NCBI RefSeq assembly: GCF_025460765.1
Contig: NZ_JAMWEG010000003.1
Coordinates: 310,001 to 374,000, forward strand
DNA length: 64,000 nucleotides
Direction of reading: 5' to 3'
Source: Micromonospora sp. MA102
GTDB lineage: Bacteria; Actinomycetota; Actinomycetes; Mycobacteriales; Micromonosporaceae
The translations under genes and the position numbers were made by a program. How positions within the stretch are numbered: the stretch's first letter is position 1; every line of letters begins with the position of its first letter. Under the pieces are notes generated by a model. It did no database searches and had not been told where the DNA came from. It saw only the letters and a list, made by a program, of their open reading frames with translations. Below are positions 52,186 through 60,471 of this stretch, in pieces.

Positions 52186-52590
52186 TCAGGCGTTCGACCA
52201 GGTCCGGGTGCAGAGCACCAGCCGGTAGCCGTCCGGATCGGCGAACGTCACCCCCCAGTGGTCCCAGTACGGGCCGGCGGAGACCCTGGTCCCGCCGGCT
52301 CGTTCCAGTCGGGCGGCCAGTTCGTCGTCGACCGGCCCGTCGACGTAGAGCACGAACAGGTCCTCCGCGGTGGAGCTCGGCGTGACGGCCAACTGCGCGC
52401 CGCCGACCAGTTCCAGGTGCCAGCTCGCGCCCGGCCAGCCGAGCATGACCAGGTCGTGCTCGCCGGGCCCGTCGGCGGCGCCCCGGTAGAGCACGTCCAG
52501 GCCCAGGCCGTCGGCCCAGAACCGCTCGGCGGCGGCCAGGTCGCGGCTCGGGCGGGCCAGGCGTACGTGGGTGTCTGCGGTGAGCGGCAT
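52186..52590 (-). CDS. VOC-family (glyoxalase-fold) protein
   Basis: The 134-residue protein has two beta-alpha-beta-beta-beta modules: AAERFWADGLGLDVLYRG and ERAGGTRVSAGPYWDHWGVTFADPDGYRLVLC. The end motif WGVTFADPDGYRL is typical of VOC metalloproteins, and the His/Glu ligands appear partly conserved. Glyoxalase, dioxygenase or antibiotic-binding function cannot be separated. GGAGGAT precedes the ATG, and the gene shares the regulatory region 52591-52667 with the divergent hydrolase operon. Confidence 0.87.
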   Translation of the reverse strand: MPLTADTHVRLARPSRDLAAAERFWADGLGLDVLYRGAADGPGEHDLVMLGWPGASWHLELVGGAQLAVTPSSTAEDLFVLYVDGPVDDELAARLERAGGTRVSAGPYWDHWGVTFADPDGYRLVLCTRTWSNA

Positions 52591-52631
52591 GTGCGGGATC
52601 CTCCGACCTCCACCCGACTTGAGGTCAACCC

Positions 52632-52660
52632 TTGACGGTTGAAGCTAAGGGCATTAGCTT
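52632..52660 (+). promoter_or_regulatory. Promoter TTGACG-17-TAGCTT with overlapping inverted repeat
   Basis: A near-consensus -35 (TTGACG, 52632-52637) and -10 (TAGCTT, 52655-52660) are 17 bases apart; the ATG at 52668 is seven bases further. A perfect 7-bp inverted repeat, AAGCTAA (52642-52648) and TTAGCTT (52654-52660), covers the -10 and is a candidate site for the TetR encoded in the same operon. Confidence 0.8.
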
Positions 52661-52667
52661 TACGGCT

Positions 52668-53462
52668 ATGACTGTTAGCCAGGTGGCACGGGACGGTGGG
52701 ACCATCTCCTACGAGGTGCACGGGGAGGGGCCGCTCGTGGTCCTCTCGCACGGCATGGGGGAGAACCGGGGGAGCTTCCGGCACCTGGTGCCCCGGCTGG
52801 TGTCGGCCGGCTACCGGGTCGCGTCGGTCGACGTGCGCGGGCACGGCGACTCCAGCCCGCACTGGCCCGGCTATGCCCCCGCCGAGGTGGGCGGCGACCT
52901 GCTCGCCGTGGTCCGGGCGCTCGGCGGTGGCCCGGCCACCCTGGTCGGCAGCTCGTCCAGCGGCGCCGCCGTGGTCTTCGCCGCCGCCGACGCCCCCGAG
53001 CTGGTCAACGGCATCGTGCAGGTCAGCCCGTTCGTCACCCCGCCGAAGCCGAACCCGGTGCTGCGGGCCGCCCAGGCGGTCGTGCTGCGCAGCCCGCGGC
53101 TGTTCGGGATGTTCCACCGCTCCCTGTTCCCGTGCGGGCGGCCGGCCGACGACGCCGCGTACCGGAAGGAGCTGGTCGTCAAGCTGCGCGGCCGGATGGA
53201 CGCGGTGCGCGGGGTGGTGGCCCCGGTCGACCCGCACTGGACCGCGCGGGCCCGGGAGGTGCGGCAGCCGGTCCTGGTGCTCATGGGCACGAAGGACCCG
53301 GACTTCCCGGACCCGGGCGCCGAGGCGCGGGCCGCCCGCCGGCACTTCGCCACCGCCGAGGCGCGCATGATCGCCGACTCCGGCCACTACCCGCACGCCG
53401 ACCAGCCCGAGACCACCGCCGCCGACCTGCTGGAATTCCTGGCGGTGACCACCCGTGCCTAG
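52668..53462 (+). CDS. Alpha/beta hydrolase
   Basis: This 264-residue hydrolase has the oxyanion motif LSHGMGENRGSF, VDVRGHGDS, nucleophile elbow GSSSSG and the late His in DSGHYPHADQP. The Asp in LMGTKDPDF completes a triad. It is first in a hydrolase-TetR-DUF2568 operon; the TetR gene overlaps by eight bases. Such sets often sense and degrade a small ester or lactone; the substrate is unknown. Confidence 0.88.
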   Translation: MTVSQVARDGGTISYEVHGEGPLVVLSHGMGENRGSFRHLVPRLVSAGYRVASVDVRGHGDSSPHWPGYAPAEVGGDLLAVVRALGGGPATLVGSSSSGAAVVFAAADAPELVNGIVQVSPFVTPPKPNPVLRAAQAVVLRSPRLFGMFHRSLFPCGRPADDAAYRKELVVKLRGRMDAVRGVVAPVDPHWTARAREVRQPVLVLMGTKDPDFPDPGAEARAARRHFATAEARMIADSGHYPHADQPETTAADLLEFLAVTTRA

Positions 53463-54024
53463 GGCCGGCCTTACCCCGCAGACCGTGGTCCGCGAGGCGG
53501 CCGTGCTCGCCGACGAGGTCGGCCACGACCGGCTCACCCTGGCCGCGCTCGCCGCCCGGCTCGGCGTCGCGCTGCCCAGCCTCTACAAGCACGTCCGGGG
53601 CGCGGACGCGCTGCACCAGAAGCTGGCCGTGCTGGCCACCGCGGAGGTCGCCACCGAGCTGACCACCGCCGCCGCGGGCCGGGCCGGCGGCGACGCGCTG
53701 CGCGCCGCCGCCACCGCCTTCCGGGAGTACGCCCGCCGGCACCCCGGCCGCTACCCGGCCACCCAGCGAGCGCCGGACCCCGACGACCCCGAACACCTCG
53801 CCGCCGCCGAGCGGGCCGTCGGCGCCATCTACGCGATCCTGCGCGGGTACGACCTCAGCGGCGACGCGGCCGTCGACGCCACCCGGATGTTCCGGGCCGC
53901 CGTGCACGGGTTCATCACCCTCGAGGCGGCCGGCGGGTTCGGGCTGCCCCGGGACATCGACCGTTCCTTCGACGAGATGGTGGCCGCGCTGGACACCGCG
54001 TACCGAAACTGGGGGTCCCGGTGA
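53455..54024 (+). CDS. TetR-family regulator with WHG/TetR_C_33-type C-terminus
   Basis: The 189-residue regulator has an HTH in VVREAAVLADEVGHDRLTLA and ARLGVALPSLYKHVRG, and a C-terminal domain with FRAAVHGFITLEAAGGFGLP, typical of the WHG class. GTG 53455 overlaps the hydrolase stop region. It likely binds the inverted repeat over the operon promoter (52642-52660), giving autoregulation and control of the hydrolase. Confidence 0.9.
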   Translation: MPRAGLTPQTVVREAAVLADEVGHDRLTLAALAARLGVALPSLYKHVRGADALHQKLAVLATAEVATELTTAAAGRAGGDALRAAATAFREYARRHPGRYPATQRAPDPDDPEHLAAAERAVGAIYAILRGYDLSGDAAVDATRMFRAAVHGFITLEAAGGFGLPRDIDRSFDEMVAALDTAYRNWGSR

Positions 54025-54356
54025 AGGCAGCCCTGCTCACGCTCATCTTCCTGCTGGAGTTGGCCATGCTCGCGGCCGCCGGCTGGTGGGGGTTCACCCT
54101 CGACGCCGGCTGGCCGGTACGGCTGCTCGCCGGGCTCGGCGCGCCGCTCGCGATCGCCGTGGTCTGGGGGCTGTTCTGCTCGCCCCGGGCCAGCGTGGCA
54201 CTGCCCGCACCGGCCAAGCTGGGCGTCCAGGCCGCCTGCTTCGTCACCGGTGGGCTGCTGCTCGCCCTGGCCGGGCGGCCGGTGCCCGGCGCGATCCTGG
54301 TGGGCCTATGGGCTCTCGACAAGGCCCTCCTCACCCTCTCCGGCGACAAGATCTAG
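54021..54356 (+). CDS. DUF2568 (YrdB-like) small membrane protein
   Basis: The 111-residue protein has four helices: ALLTLIFLLELAMLAAAGWWG, LLAGLGAPLAIAVVWGLFCS, GVQAACFVTGGLLLALAG and AILVGLWALDKALLTLSG. The E-L in helix 1 and the APLAIAVVWG...P segment identify DUF2568. Function unknown. GTG 54021 overlaps the TetR stop (GTGA). Confidence 0.85.
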   Translation: MKAALLTLIFLLELAMLAAAGWWGFTLDAGWPVRLLAGLGAPLAIAVVWGLFCSPRASVALPAPAKLGVQAACFVTGGLLLALAGRPVPGAILVGLWALDKALLTLSGDKI

Positions 54357-54415
54357 CCCGGCCAGAGGTGCCCGCCGCCGTCCGGCCGGACGACTACCCG
54401 GTCGCCGCGGCCGAC

Positions 54416-54444
54416 CTGTCGACCTGATGTCGCAGACGACTCAC
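54416..54444 (+). repeat. 29-base direct repeat, copy 1
   Basis: The copy starts CTGTCGACCTGATGTCGCAG and matches copy 2 at 27 of 29 positions. Confidence 0.9.
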
Positions 54445-54447
54445 GCC

Positions 54448-54476
54448 CGGTCCGGACCCCTTTGCGGGTCGGACCG
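54448..54476. repeat. Bulged hairpin between the direct repeats
   Basis: CGGTCCG (54448-54454) pairs with CGGACCG (54470-54476) and ACCC (54456-54459) pairs with GGGT (54466-54469), with one bulged G. Confidence 0.65.
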
Positions 54477-54511
54477 GCCCCGGCCCCAACCCGGCGGGTC
54501 GCGTCCGCCGA

Positions 54512-54540
54512 CTGTCGACCTGATGTCGCAGGCGATTCAC
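54512..54540 (+). repeat. 29-base direct repeat, copy 2
   Basis: The copy starts CTGTCGACCTGATGTCGCAG, 96 bases after copy 1. An inverted partial copy (GACATCAGGTCGC) lies at about 54758-54770. Confidence 0.9.
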
Positions 54541-54590
54541 CACCCCGACCCTGCCGCCCGCCGTCTGCCGCCCGCCGAAGCCCAGTCCTG

Positions 54591-54638
54591 GATCTTGGAC
54601 GATTCCGGCCCCTACAGGGGCCGTTTCCTACCAAGATC
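54591..54638. repeat. GATCTTGG...CCAAGATC hairpin
   Basis: The outer 8-bp stem GATCTTGG/CCAAGATC and an inner CGGCCCCT/AGGGGCCG stem flank an unpaired internal loop. The right side CCAAGATCTCG is the same as in the hairpin at 38452-38492. Confidence 0.7.
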
Positions 54639-54838
54639 TCGTCGCGTGGGTCGCGGCTGTAGGCGGATGGCGGCGAACGGGGGCGGCCGAATCGGGGCGG
54701 CCGAATCGAGCTGGCCGGCGGCGGAACTGAGCTGGCGGGCGGGTCTCAGTCGTTGGTGACATCAGGTCGCGGAGTGACGGGGAGCGTGGGCCGGCTCGGA
54801 TGGCGCGCGGGACGCTTCCCGGATCGCCCGATTGGTCG

Positions 54839-54844
54839 TACCCT
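54839..54844 (+). promoter_or_regulatory. -10 hexamer TACCCT, leaderless protease gene start
   Basis: TACCCT lies six bases before the GTG at 54851. Confidence 0.5.
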
Positions 54845-54850
54845 TCGCCG

Positions 54851-56392
54851 GTGACCGACGGCGACGAGCAGCCCGCCGGGGCGGCGGCGAGCGGCGCCGG
54901 GCAGCCCGCCGAGCAGCCCGCCGGGCCGACGGCGTGCGGCGGCGAGCAGCCGCCTGCCGTGCCGCGCGACGGCGACCGTTCGGCGGAGCGGACGACCGCG
55001 GTCGAAGCCGACGAGATCGCCCCGGCGCCCGGGACGGGTCCGACCGGTCACCTGCCCACGGCTGCCGGCATCCCTTCGCCCGTCGCTCCCCACGGGCCGC
55101 CGCTAGAGGGCGCACCGCCGGAGGGCGCACCGCAGCGTCCGGCGGGGCGGCGGCGGTGGCGGCTCTGGGCCGCCTTCGGCCTCGTTCTCGTGCTGGTGGC
55201 GTGCGGCGTTCCCGGCGTACTCCTGCTCGGGCTGGTGCGCGACGCGGCCGGACGGCCGGCGGCGGAGCGGGGCGACCGGGGCACGCCGGCCGAGCAGCGT
55301 CTCGCCGAGCGGATGGTGGCCCAGCTCGACCGGCAGGCCGCGGCGCTGCTCGACGGTGACCGCACCGGCTTCCTCGCCGTCGCCGAGCCCGCCGCCCGGC
55401 CGGCGCTCACCCGGCGGTACGCGGCGCTGCGCGCGCTGCGGGTCACCGCCTGGCGGCCGGCGGCGGACGGGGTGCCGGTGGCGGTGGACGGGCGGCCGGG
55501 GGAGTGGCGGCTGGCGGTGACCGTCGGCTACTGCTTCGTGGTGCCGGGTTGCACGCCGGGCAGCGTCGGGATGGGCACCCGGTGGCGGGTCGCGGGCGAC
55601 GGGGAACCCCGGCTGACCGCTGTCGAGGAGTCCCGGGCGACGCCGGCCGGCGCGCGGCCCTGGGAGGTCAGCGACCTGGCCGTGGCGGTCGGGAAGCGGG
55701 CCGTGGTCGCCACCACCCCGGCACTGCGGGGCAAGCTGCCCGGCCTGCTCGCCCAGGCCGAGGCCGCCGCGAAGGTCGCCGACCTGTACGCGGTGGCCGG
55801 CGCGCCGCCCGACCGCTATCTCGTCTACTACGCCGGGCGGGCCGAGTGGCAGCGCTGGTACGGCGGTGGCCGTCCGAAGTGGACCGCGGGGTACGCGGTC
55901 GGCGTCGGCGGCGGGCACCACGACGTCGTGCTCAACGCGCAGAGCCTGACCCCGACCGGTGTCGACGACCTGCTGCGGCACGAACTGACCCACGCGGCGT
56001 CGCTGCCGGACCGGGGCTACGCGGACCGGTCGAACTGGTGGCTGGTGGAGGGGCTGGCCGAGTACGCGGGCGCGGACGGCCAGCCGGTGGACCGCTACGA
56101 GGGCCTGGCCGAGGTGCGCAAGCTCGTCCGGGGCGGGTGGAACGGCCGGCTCGACGCGCTGGCCCCGGCCGACGACGCGGCCGACGACCGGGTCGGCGGG
56201 GCCTACGGCATCGGTTACCTGGCCGTGCGCCACCTGGTCGACCGGTACGGGGAGCAGCGGGTGCTGGACTTCTTCCGGGCCGTGGTGCACGAGCGGCGGC
56301 CGATGGCCGCGGCCGCCGACGAGGTGTTCGGTGACCCCTGGCCGGCGCTGCACGACGACTGTGTCGCGTACCTCCGGGCGGTCGCCGGCTGA
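54851..56392 (+). CDS. Membrane-anchored gluzincin-type metalloprotease
   Basis: This 513-residue protein has about 100 Ala/Gly/Glu-rich cytoplasmic residues, one membrane helix (LWAAFGLVLVLVACGVPGVLLL), an extracellular NTF2-like region (residues 140-270) and a C-terminal peptidase-MA-like domain. The zinc site is HELTH at residues 377-381, with third-ligand candidates Glu400 or Glu404 in WWLVEGLAEYAG. It is a type II membrane protein with the active domain outside. Substrate unknown. A MacAB-type operon follows after 37 bases. Confidence 0.83.
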   Translation: MTDGDEQPAGAAASGAGQPAEQPAGPTACGGEQPPAVPRDGDRSAERTTAVEADEIAPAPGTGPTGHLPTAAGIPSPVAPHGPPLEGAPPEGAPQRPAGRRRWRLWAAFGLVLVLVACGVPGVLLLGLVRDAAGRPAAERGDRGTPAEQRLAERMVAQLDRQAAALLDGDRTGFLAVAEPAARPALTRRYAALRALRVTAWRPAADGVPVAVDGRPGEWRLAVTVGYCFVVPGCTPGSVGMGTRWRVAGDGEPRLTAVEESRATPAGARPWEVSDLAVAVGKRAVVATTPALRGKLPGLLAQAEAAAKVADLYAVAGAPPDRYLVYYAGRAEWQRWYGGGRPKWTAGYAVGVGGGHHDVVLNAQSLTPTGVDDLLRHELTHAASLPDRGYADRSNWWLVEGLAEYAGADGQPVDRYEGLAEVRKLVRGGWNGRLDALAPADDAADDRVGGAYGIGYLAVRHLVDRYGEQRVLDFFRAVVHERRPMAAAADEVFGDPWPALHDDCVAYLRAVAG

Positions 56393-56395
56393 GAC

Positions 56396-56412
56396 GTCGA
56401 CGCTGGTCGACG
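56396..56412. terminator. Small stem-loop between the protease and MacA-like genes
   Basis: CGTCGAC (56396-56402) pairs with GTCGACG around GCTG-centred loop bases. It begins three bases after the stop and ends five bases before the next -10 hexamer, so it may be a weak terminator or operator. Confidence 0.45.
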
Positions 56413-56417
56413 GGTCG

Positions 56418-56423
56418 TAGCAT
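56418..56423 (+). promoter_or_regulatory. -10 hexamer TAGCAT, leaderless adaptor gene start
   Basis: TAGCAT is six bases before the GTG at 56430. Confidence 0.5.
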
Positions 56424-56429
56424 GGCCGG

Positions 56430-57815
56430 GTGGCCCGCACCCCCTCGCCGCGGCTGCCCGCGGCCCGCCGCCCGCGCCTCCTCGTCGCCCTGCTCGCCGT
56501 CGTCGCACTGACCGGCACCACGGCCGCCTCGTGCGGCGACGATCCGCCCGCCGTCACGGTGGCCGAGGCGGGCCGCTCCCCGGTGGCCGAGGTGATCGAC
56601 GCGCCGGCCACGGTGACCGCCCGGGCCGCCGCCACCCTCACCGCCCCGGCCGACGGCACCCTGGCCAGCCTGCGCGTCCAGCCCGGGCAGCGGGTCGCCC
56701 GGGGGCAGGTGCTCGCCGTGATCGACTCGCCGTCCGCGCAGGACCGGCTCAAGCAGGCCCGTGAGGCGCTCCGCGCCGCGAAGCGGGCCGGCCGGGGCGT
56801 CGGCGCCGGTGACCTGGGCGGGAGCCGGCGGGACACCGACCGGGCCGCCGACGAGGCGTTCGCCGCCGCCCGCAAGGCCGCCGGGAAGATCGGCGATCCG
56901 CAGCTGCGGTCCGCGCTGCTGCTCCAGGTCGAGTCGGCGCAGCAGCAGTACGCGTCGGCCGCCCGCGCCGCCGACCGGGCGGTCAACGCCGTGCAGCGCG
57001 GGGTGGCCGGGCTGAACAGCGCCGTCGGCGCGCTGTCGACCGCGCAGCGCCTCCAGGCCCAGCAGGCGTACGACCTGGCGAAGGCGACGGTGGACGCGCT
57101 GACCCTGCGCGCCCCGGTCGCCGGGGTGGTGCAGCCGGGCGGGACCCGGGCGGCCACCCCGACCGACCTCAGCGGGCTGCTCGGCGCGGCCGGGGGCGGG
57201 GTGCCCGGTCTCGACCCGTCGGCCCTGGGCGCGGCCGGGCAGGGCGGCCCGCCGGCCGGGGTGGACGACGCGGTGCCGGCCGGTGGTCGGGTGACCGCCG
57301 GCACGCCGGTGCTGACCGTGGTGGACACCGGGCAGCTGGGCCTGCTCGCCGAGGTGGACGAGACCGACGTGCTGCTGGTCCGGGCCGGGTTGACCGCCTC
57401 GGTCGAGCTGGACGCGGTGACCGGCGCGTCGTACGACGCCACGGTCCGCTCGGTGGACGTGCTGCCGACCAGCTCGGCCCGGGGCGGGGTCACCTACCGG
57501 GTCCGGCTCGGGCTCGGCGCCGGGCGGCTCGGCGAGGGGGAGCCGGCGCCGGCGCCCCGCCCCGGCATGAACGCCGTGGTCCACCTCCGGGTGCGCGAGG
57601 CGGCCGACGCGGTGACCGTGCCCGCCTCGGCGGTCTTCTCCGCCGACGGGCGGGAGGCGGTCTGGCTGCTGCGGGACGGGAAGGCCGACCAGGTGCCGGT
57701 GACCGTGGGCGTGCAGGGCCAGGACCTGGTGCAGATCGTCAGCGGGGTGAACGCCGGCGACCGGATCGTGGTGCGCGGCGCCGACCAGGTGCACGACGGC
57801 CAGGAACTCCGGTGA
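56430..57815 (+). CDS. MacA/HlyD-type adaptor lipoprotein of an ABC system
   Basis: The 461-residue protein has a lipoprotein-like signal (LLVALLAVVALTGTTAASCG), a biotinyl-lipoyl half-motif (TLTAPADGTLASLRVQPGQR), a coiled-coil hairpin (residues about 105-225), the second half-motif (TLRAPVAGVVQPGGTRA) and beta-barrel/membrane-proximal domains (LAEVDETDVLLVRAG; VTVPASAVF). It links a MacB-type permease to the extracellular side. In Gram-positives such adaptors have no outer-membrane partner. Coupled (GTGA) to the ATPase. Confidence 0.88.
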   Translation: MARTPSPRLPAARRPRLLVALLAVVALTGTTAASCGDDPPAVTVAEAGRSPVAEVIDAPATVTARAAATLTAPADGTLASLRVQPGQRVARGQVLAVIDSPSAQDRLKQAREALRAAKRAGRGVGAGDLGGSRRDTDRAADEAFAAARKAAGKIGDPQLRSALLLQVESAQQQYASAARAADRAVNAVQRGVAGLNSAVGALSTAQRLQAQQAYDLAKATVDALTLRAPVAGVVQPGGTRAATPTDLSGLLGAAGGGVPGLDPSALGAAGQGGPPAGVDDAVPAGGRVTAGTPVLTVVDTGQLGLLAEVDETDVLLVRAGLTASVELDAVTGASYDATVRSVDVLPTSSARGGVTYRVRLGLGAGRLGEGEPAPAPRPGMNAVVHLRVREAADAVTVPASAVFSADGREAVWLLRDGKADQVPVTVGVQGQDLVQIVSGVNAGDRIVVRGADQVHDGQELR

Positions 57816-58693
57816 CCGTCGCCGCGATCGAGGCGGTCGACGTGTCCCGCACGTACGAGCTGGACGGGGTGTCGGTGCCCGCGCTGCGCGGGGTGTCGCT
57901 CACCATCGGGCAGGGCGAGTACGTGGCGGTGATCGGGCCCTCCGGCTCGGGCAAGTCCACGCTCATGCACCTGCTCGGCGGGTTGGACCGCCCGACCGGC
58001 GGCCGGCTGGTGATCGGTGGCCGGGACGTGGCCACCCTGACCGCGCCGGAGCTGGCGACGCTGCGCAACGAGACCATCGGCTTCGTGTTCCAGGCGTTCC
58101 ACCTGCTGCCCCGGACGTCCGCGGTGGACAACGTGGCGCTGCCCCTGGTCTACCGGGGCGTCGGGGCGCGGCAGCGGCGGGAACGCGCCGCGGCGATGCT
58201 CGGCCGGGTCGGGCTGGGGCACCGGCTGGGTCACCGCCCCAACCAGCTCTCCGGCGGCGAGCAGCAGCGGGTGGCGATCGCCCGGGCCCTGGTCACCGAT
58301 CCGACGGTGCTGCTCGCCGACGAGCCCACCGGCAACCTGGACAGTGCCACCGGCGAGGCGGTGCTGGAGCTGCTGGAACAGCTCAACGCCGAGTCCGGTG
58401 TGGCCCTGGTGATGGTGACCCACGACCCGGAGGTGGCGGCCCGGGCCCGCCGGCGGATCGCCGTCCGGGACGGGCTGATCCGCTCCGACACCGTTCATGA
58501 TCGACCGCTGTCGGGCGGCCACGGTCGACCTGAGACACTGGACGCCGCTCCCAGCGCGGAGCCCCGGTCCGCGTCCGGAAGCGGCCCGGGGCACCCGTCC
58601 GGTGGCTCCGGTGGCGCCACCGGAGCCACCGGACGCCTTCCGCGTGCGGGCGGCACCGGCGGCACCGGCGGCGAACGCGGGGGTGCCGGGTGA
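57812..58693 (+). CDS. MacB-type ABC ATPase with Gly/Thr-rich C-terminal tail
   Basis: This 293-residue ATPase has Walker [13 protein letters not shown]-loop [11 protein letters not shown], signature [15 protein letters not shown], Walker [13 protein letters not shown] and switch VTHDPE, all typical of LolD/MacB ATPases that work with FtsX permeases. After about residue 225 a disordered tail follows ([10 protein letters not shown]... then [20 protein letters not shown]), absent from standard members. The tail DNA holds a 40-bp perfect palindrome. GTG starts at both ends overlap neighbours. Confidence 0.92.
   Translation: MTVAAIEAVDVSRTYELDGVSVPALRGVSLTIGQGEYVAVIGPSGSGKSTLMHLLGGLDRPTGGRLVIGGRDVATLTAPELATLRNETIGFVFQAFHLLPRTSAVDNVALPLVYRGVGARQRRERAAAMLGRVGLGHRLGHRPNQLSGGEQQRVAIARALVTDPTVLLADEPTGNLDSATGEAVLELLEQLNAESGVALVMVTHDPEVAARARRRIAVRDGLIRSDTVHDRPLSGGHGRPETLDAAPSAEPRSASGSGPGHPSGGSGGATGATGRLPRAGGTGGTGGERGGAG
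58596..58635. repeat. 40-bp perfect palindrome in the ATPase tail
   Basis: The centre is between 58615 and 58616 (GTGGC|GCCAC). Every base pairs over 20 positions per arm. It is inside coding sequence and would form a long hairpin in the mRNA just before the permease gene. Confidence 0.95.
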
Positions 58694-59874
58694 GGGTGGC
58701 CGAGGCCTGGCGGGTGGCGCTGGACGCGCTGCGGGCCAATCGCATGCGCAGCGCGCTGACCATGCTCGGCGTGATCATCGGGGTTGCCTCGGTGGTGCTC
58801 CTGGTGGCCATCGGCACCGGGACGAAGCAGAAGGTCGAGCAGCAGGTCGAGGGGCTCGGCTCGAACCTGCTCCTCGTGGTGCCCGGCAAGCTCGACGTCG
58901 GCACCGCGCCGGTGGTATCGCCGCTGGACCTCAAGGACGTGGACGCCGTCTCCCGGGTGGTCGGCGACCCCGGCCGGGTGGCCGTCACCATCGCCTCCGG
59001 CGCGACCGCCCGGGCCGGCACCCGGTCCGACTTCACCACCGTCCAGGGGGTGCTGGAGACCACGCCCGCGGTCTTCACCCGCTCGCTGGCCCGCGGCCGC
59101 TACCTGACCGGCGCGGACGTGGACACCAGCCGCCGGGTGGCGGTGCTCGGCGCGTCCGTGGCGCGGGCGCTCTTCCCCGACCGGGACCCGCTCGGCCAGC
59201 AGGTCACCCTGGCCGGGGTCCGGTTCCGGGTGATCGGCGTGTTCACCCCGCTGGGCCAGAGCCTCGGCGTGGACCGGGACGACGAGGTGCACATCCCGGT
59301 GACCGCGGCACAGCGGCTCTGGGGCACCCAGCGGATCGACGGCATCGCCGTCAAGGCGCCCGACCGGGAGCGGATCGACCAGCTCGGCGAGCGGATCGTC
59401 GCGGAGCTGTCCCGCCGGCACCCCGACACCGAGTTCAGCGCGGTCACGCAGCAGCAGATCCTCGGCGTGCTCGGCGACATCCTCGGCGTGCTCACCGGGG
59501 TGCTGGCCGCCATCGCCGGCATCTCGCTGCTGGTCGGCGGCGTCGGCGTCTCCAACATCATGCTGGTCTCGGTGCGTGAGCGGACCCGCGAGATCGGCCT
59601 GCGCAAGGCGGTCGGCGCGCGGCCTCGGGACATCGGCGTGCAGTTCCTGCTGGAGGCGGTGCTGCTCACCTCGATCGGGGGGCTGACCGGGATGGCGCTC
59701 GGGGTGGGCACCGCGCTGCTGGTGGACGCGGTCTCGCCCATCCCGGCGGCCATCACCTGGTGGTCGCTGGCGCTCGCCTTCGGGGTCTCGGCGGCCGTCG
59801 GCATCGTCTTCGGGGTGGTGCCCGCCCAGCGCGCCGGCCGGCTCGATCCCGTGGTGGCGCTGCGCGCCGAGTGA
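58690..59874 (+). CDS. MacB-type FtsX permease
   Basis: The 394-residue permease has the MacB layout: N-terminal helix (LTMLGVIIGVASVVLLVAIG), a MacB_PCD extracellular domain (residues 40-230), and three C-terminal helices of the FtsX domain with VREREIGLRKAVGAR-like residues (VRERTREIGLRKAVGARPRD). The GTG start overlaps the ATPase stop (GTGA). With the adaptor and ATPase it forms a complete MacAB-like export or mechanotransmission system. Substrate unknown; the adjacent protease gene suggests envelope stress or peptide handling. Confidence 0.92.
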   Translation: MRVAEAWRVALDALRANRMRSALTMLGVIIGVASVVLLVAIGTGTKQKVEQQVEGLGSNLLLVVPGKLDVGTAPVVSPLDLKDVDAVSRVVGDPGRVAVTIASGATARAGTRSDFTTVQGVLETTPAVFTRSLARGRYLTGADVDTSRRVAVLGASVARALFPDRDPLGQQVTLAGVRFRVIGVFTPLGQSLGVDRDDEVHIPVTAAQRLWGTQRIDGIAVKAPDRERIDQLGERIVAELSRRHPDTEFSAVTQQQILGVLGDILGVLTGVLAAIAGISLLVGGVGVSNIMLVSVRERTREIGLRKAVGARPRDIGVQFLLEAVLLTSIGGLTGMALGVGTALLVDAVSPIPAAITWWSLALAFGVSAAVGIVFGVVPAQRAGRLDPVVALRAE

Positions 59875-60102
59875 CGTCCCGGCGACGAGGCAGGCTCCGG
59901 TGAACGGGACAGGCCACCCGTCCGGGCGAAAAACGCCAGCTCAACGCGGGGTGAACGGGGAGTCGTCCATGATCAAAGGGAGGAAGGGATCGCGCCGGTC
60001 ACAGCCGTCCCGCTACCGTACTGGTAACACGCGCGTCGCTCGTCGTGGCGGGAGCAACCTGCCCGGCGGCACGCGCCGGGCATGGGAATGGGTCGGTGAG
60101 CC

Positions 60103-60312
60103 ATGGCCGGGTCGCAGTCCGACGCTCGACTGTCGGATGTCAGGTTCCTGACCGTCGCCGAGGTGGCGACGGTCATGCGGGTGTCCAAGATGACGGTCTA
60201 CCGTCTCGTGCACAGCGGTGAGCTGACCGCGGTGCGGGTCGGGCGGTCGTTCCGGGTGCCCGAGCACGCCGTGCACGAATACCTCCGGGGCGCGTTCCAG
60301 GAGACCGCCTGA
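60103..60312 (+). CDS. Excisionase-family HTH DNA-binding protein (Rv0500A type)
   Basis: The 69-residue protein is one winged HTH of the MerR-like excisionase class: FLTVAEVATVMRVSKMTVYR, then GELTAVRVGRSFRVPEHAVHEY. It is strongly conserved in actinobacteria next to bS22 and an epimerase gene, and has no phage context here, so it is a chromosomal regulator and not an excisionase of an element. The upstream 228 bases (59875-60102) hold no gene. Confidence 0.9.
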   Translation: MAGSQSDARLSDVRFLTVAEVATVMRVSKMTVYRLVHSGELTAVRVGRSFRVPEHAVHEYLRGAFQETA

Positions 60313-60471
60313 CACGTCGCCGGCCAGCCGGCGAGTGCGACGTAACGGGCATCGACGGGGGCGCGTTGGTCCTGCTGACGCACTCCGGCTACCCTGGACC
60401 CCGATCGTGACCGCACTCTGGTGTGCCCTGCCCACCACGCTGGTCCGGTCCGTTGTCCGCAAGCGGTCACC

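Larger units (their letters stand above)
54357..54850. other. 494-base non-coding region with a repeated GACCTGATGTC motif
   Basis: No gene is supported. It contains two direct copies of a 29-base sequence (54416-54444, 54512-54540), an inverted partial copy near 54757-54770, a bulged hairpin (54448-54476) and a hairpin flanked by GATCTTGG/CCAAGATC (54591-54638). Together these look like a decayed or miniature repeat element. Confidence 0.65.

Noticed and set aside
59936-60151. Small basic frame MIKGRKGSRRSQ... before the excisionase-type gene
   Set aside because: It overlaps the real gene in another frame and has no start signal or conserved motif.
60103-60312. Phage excisionase of an integrated element
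   Set aside because: No integrase, att repeat or phage gene is near, and the gene is part of the conserved actinobacterial core.
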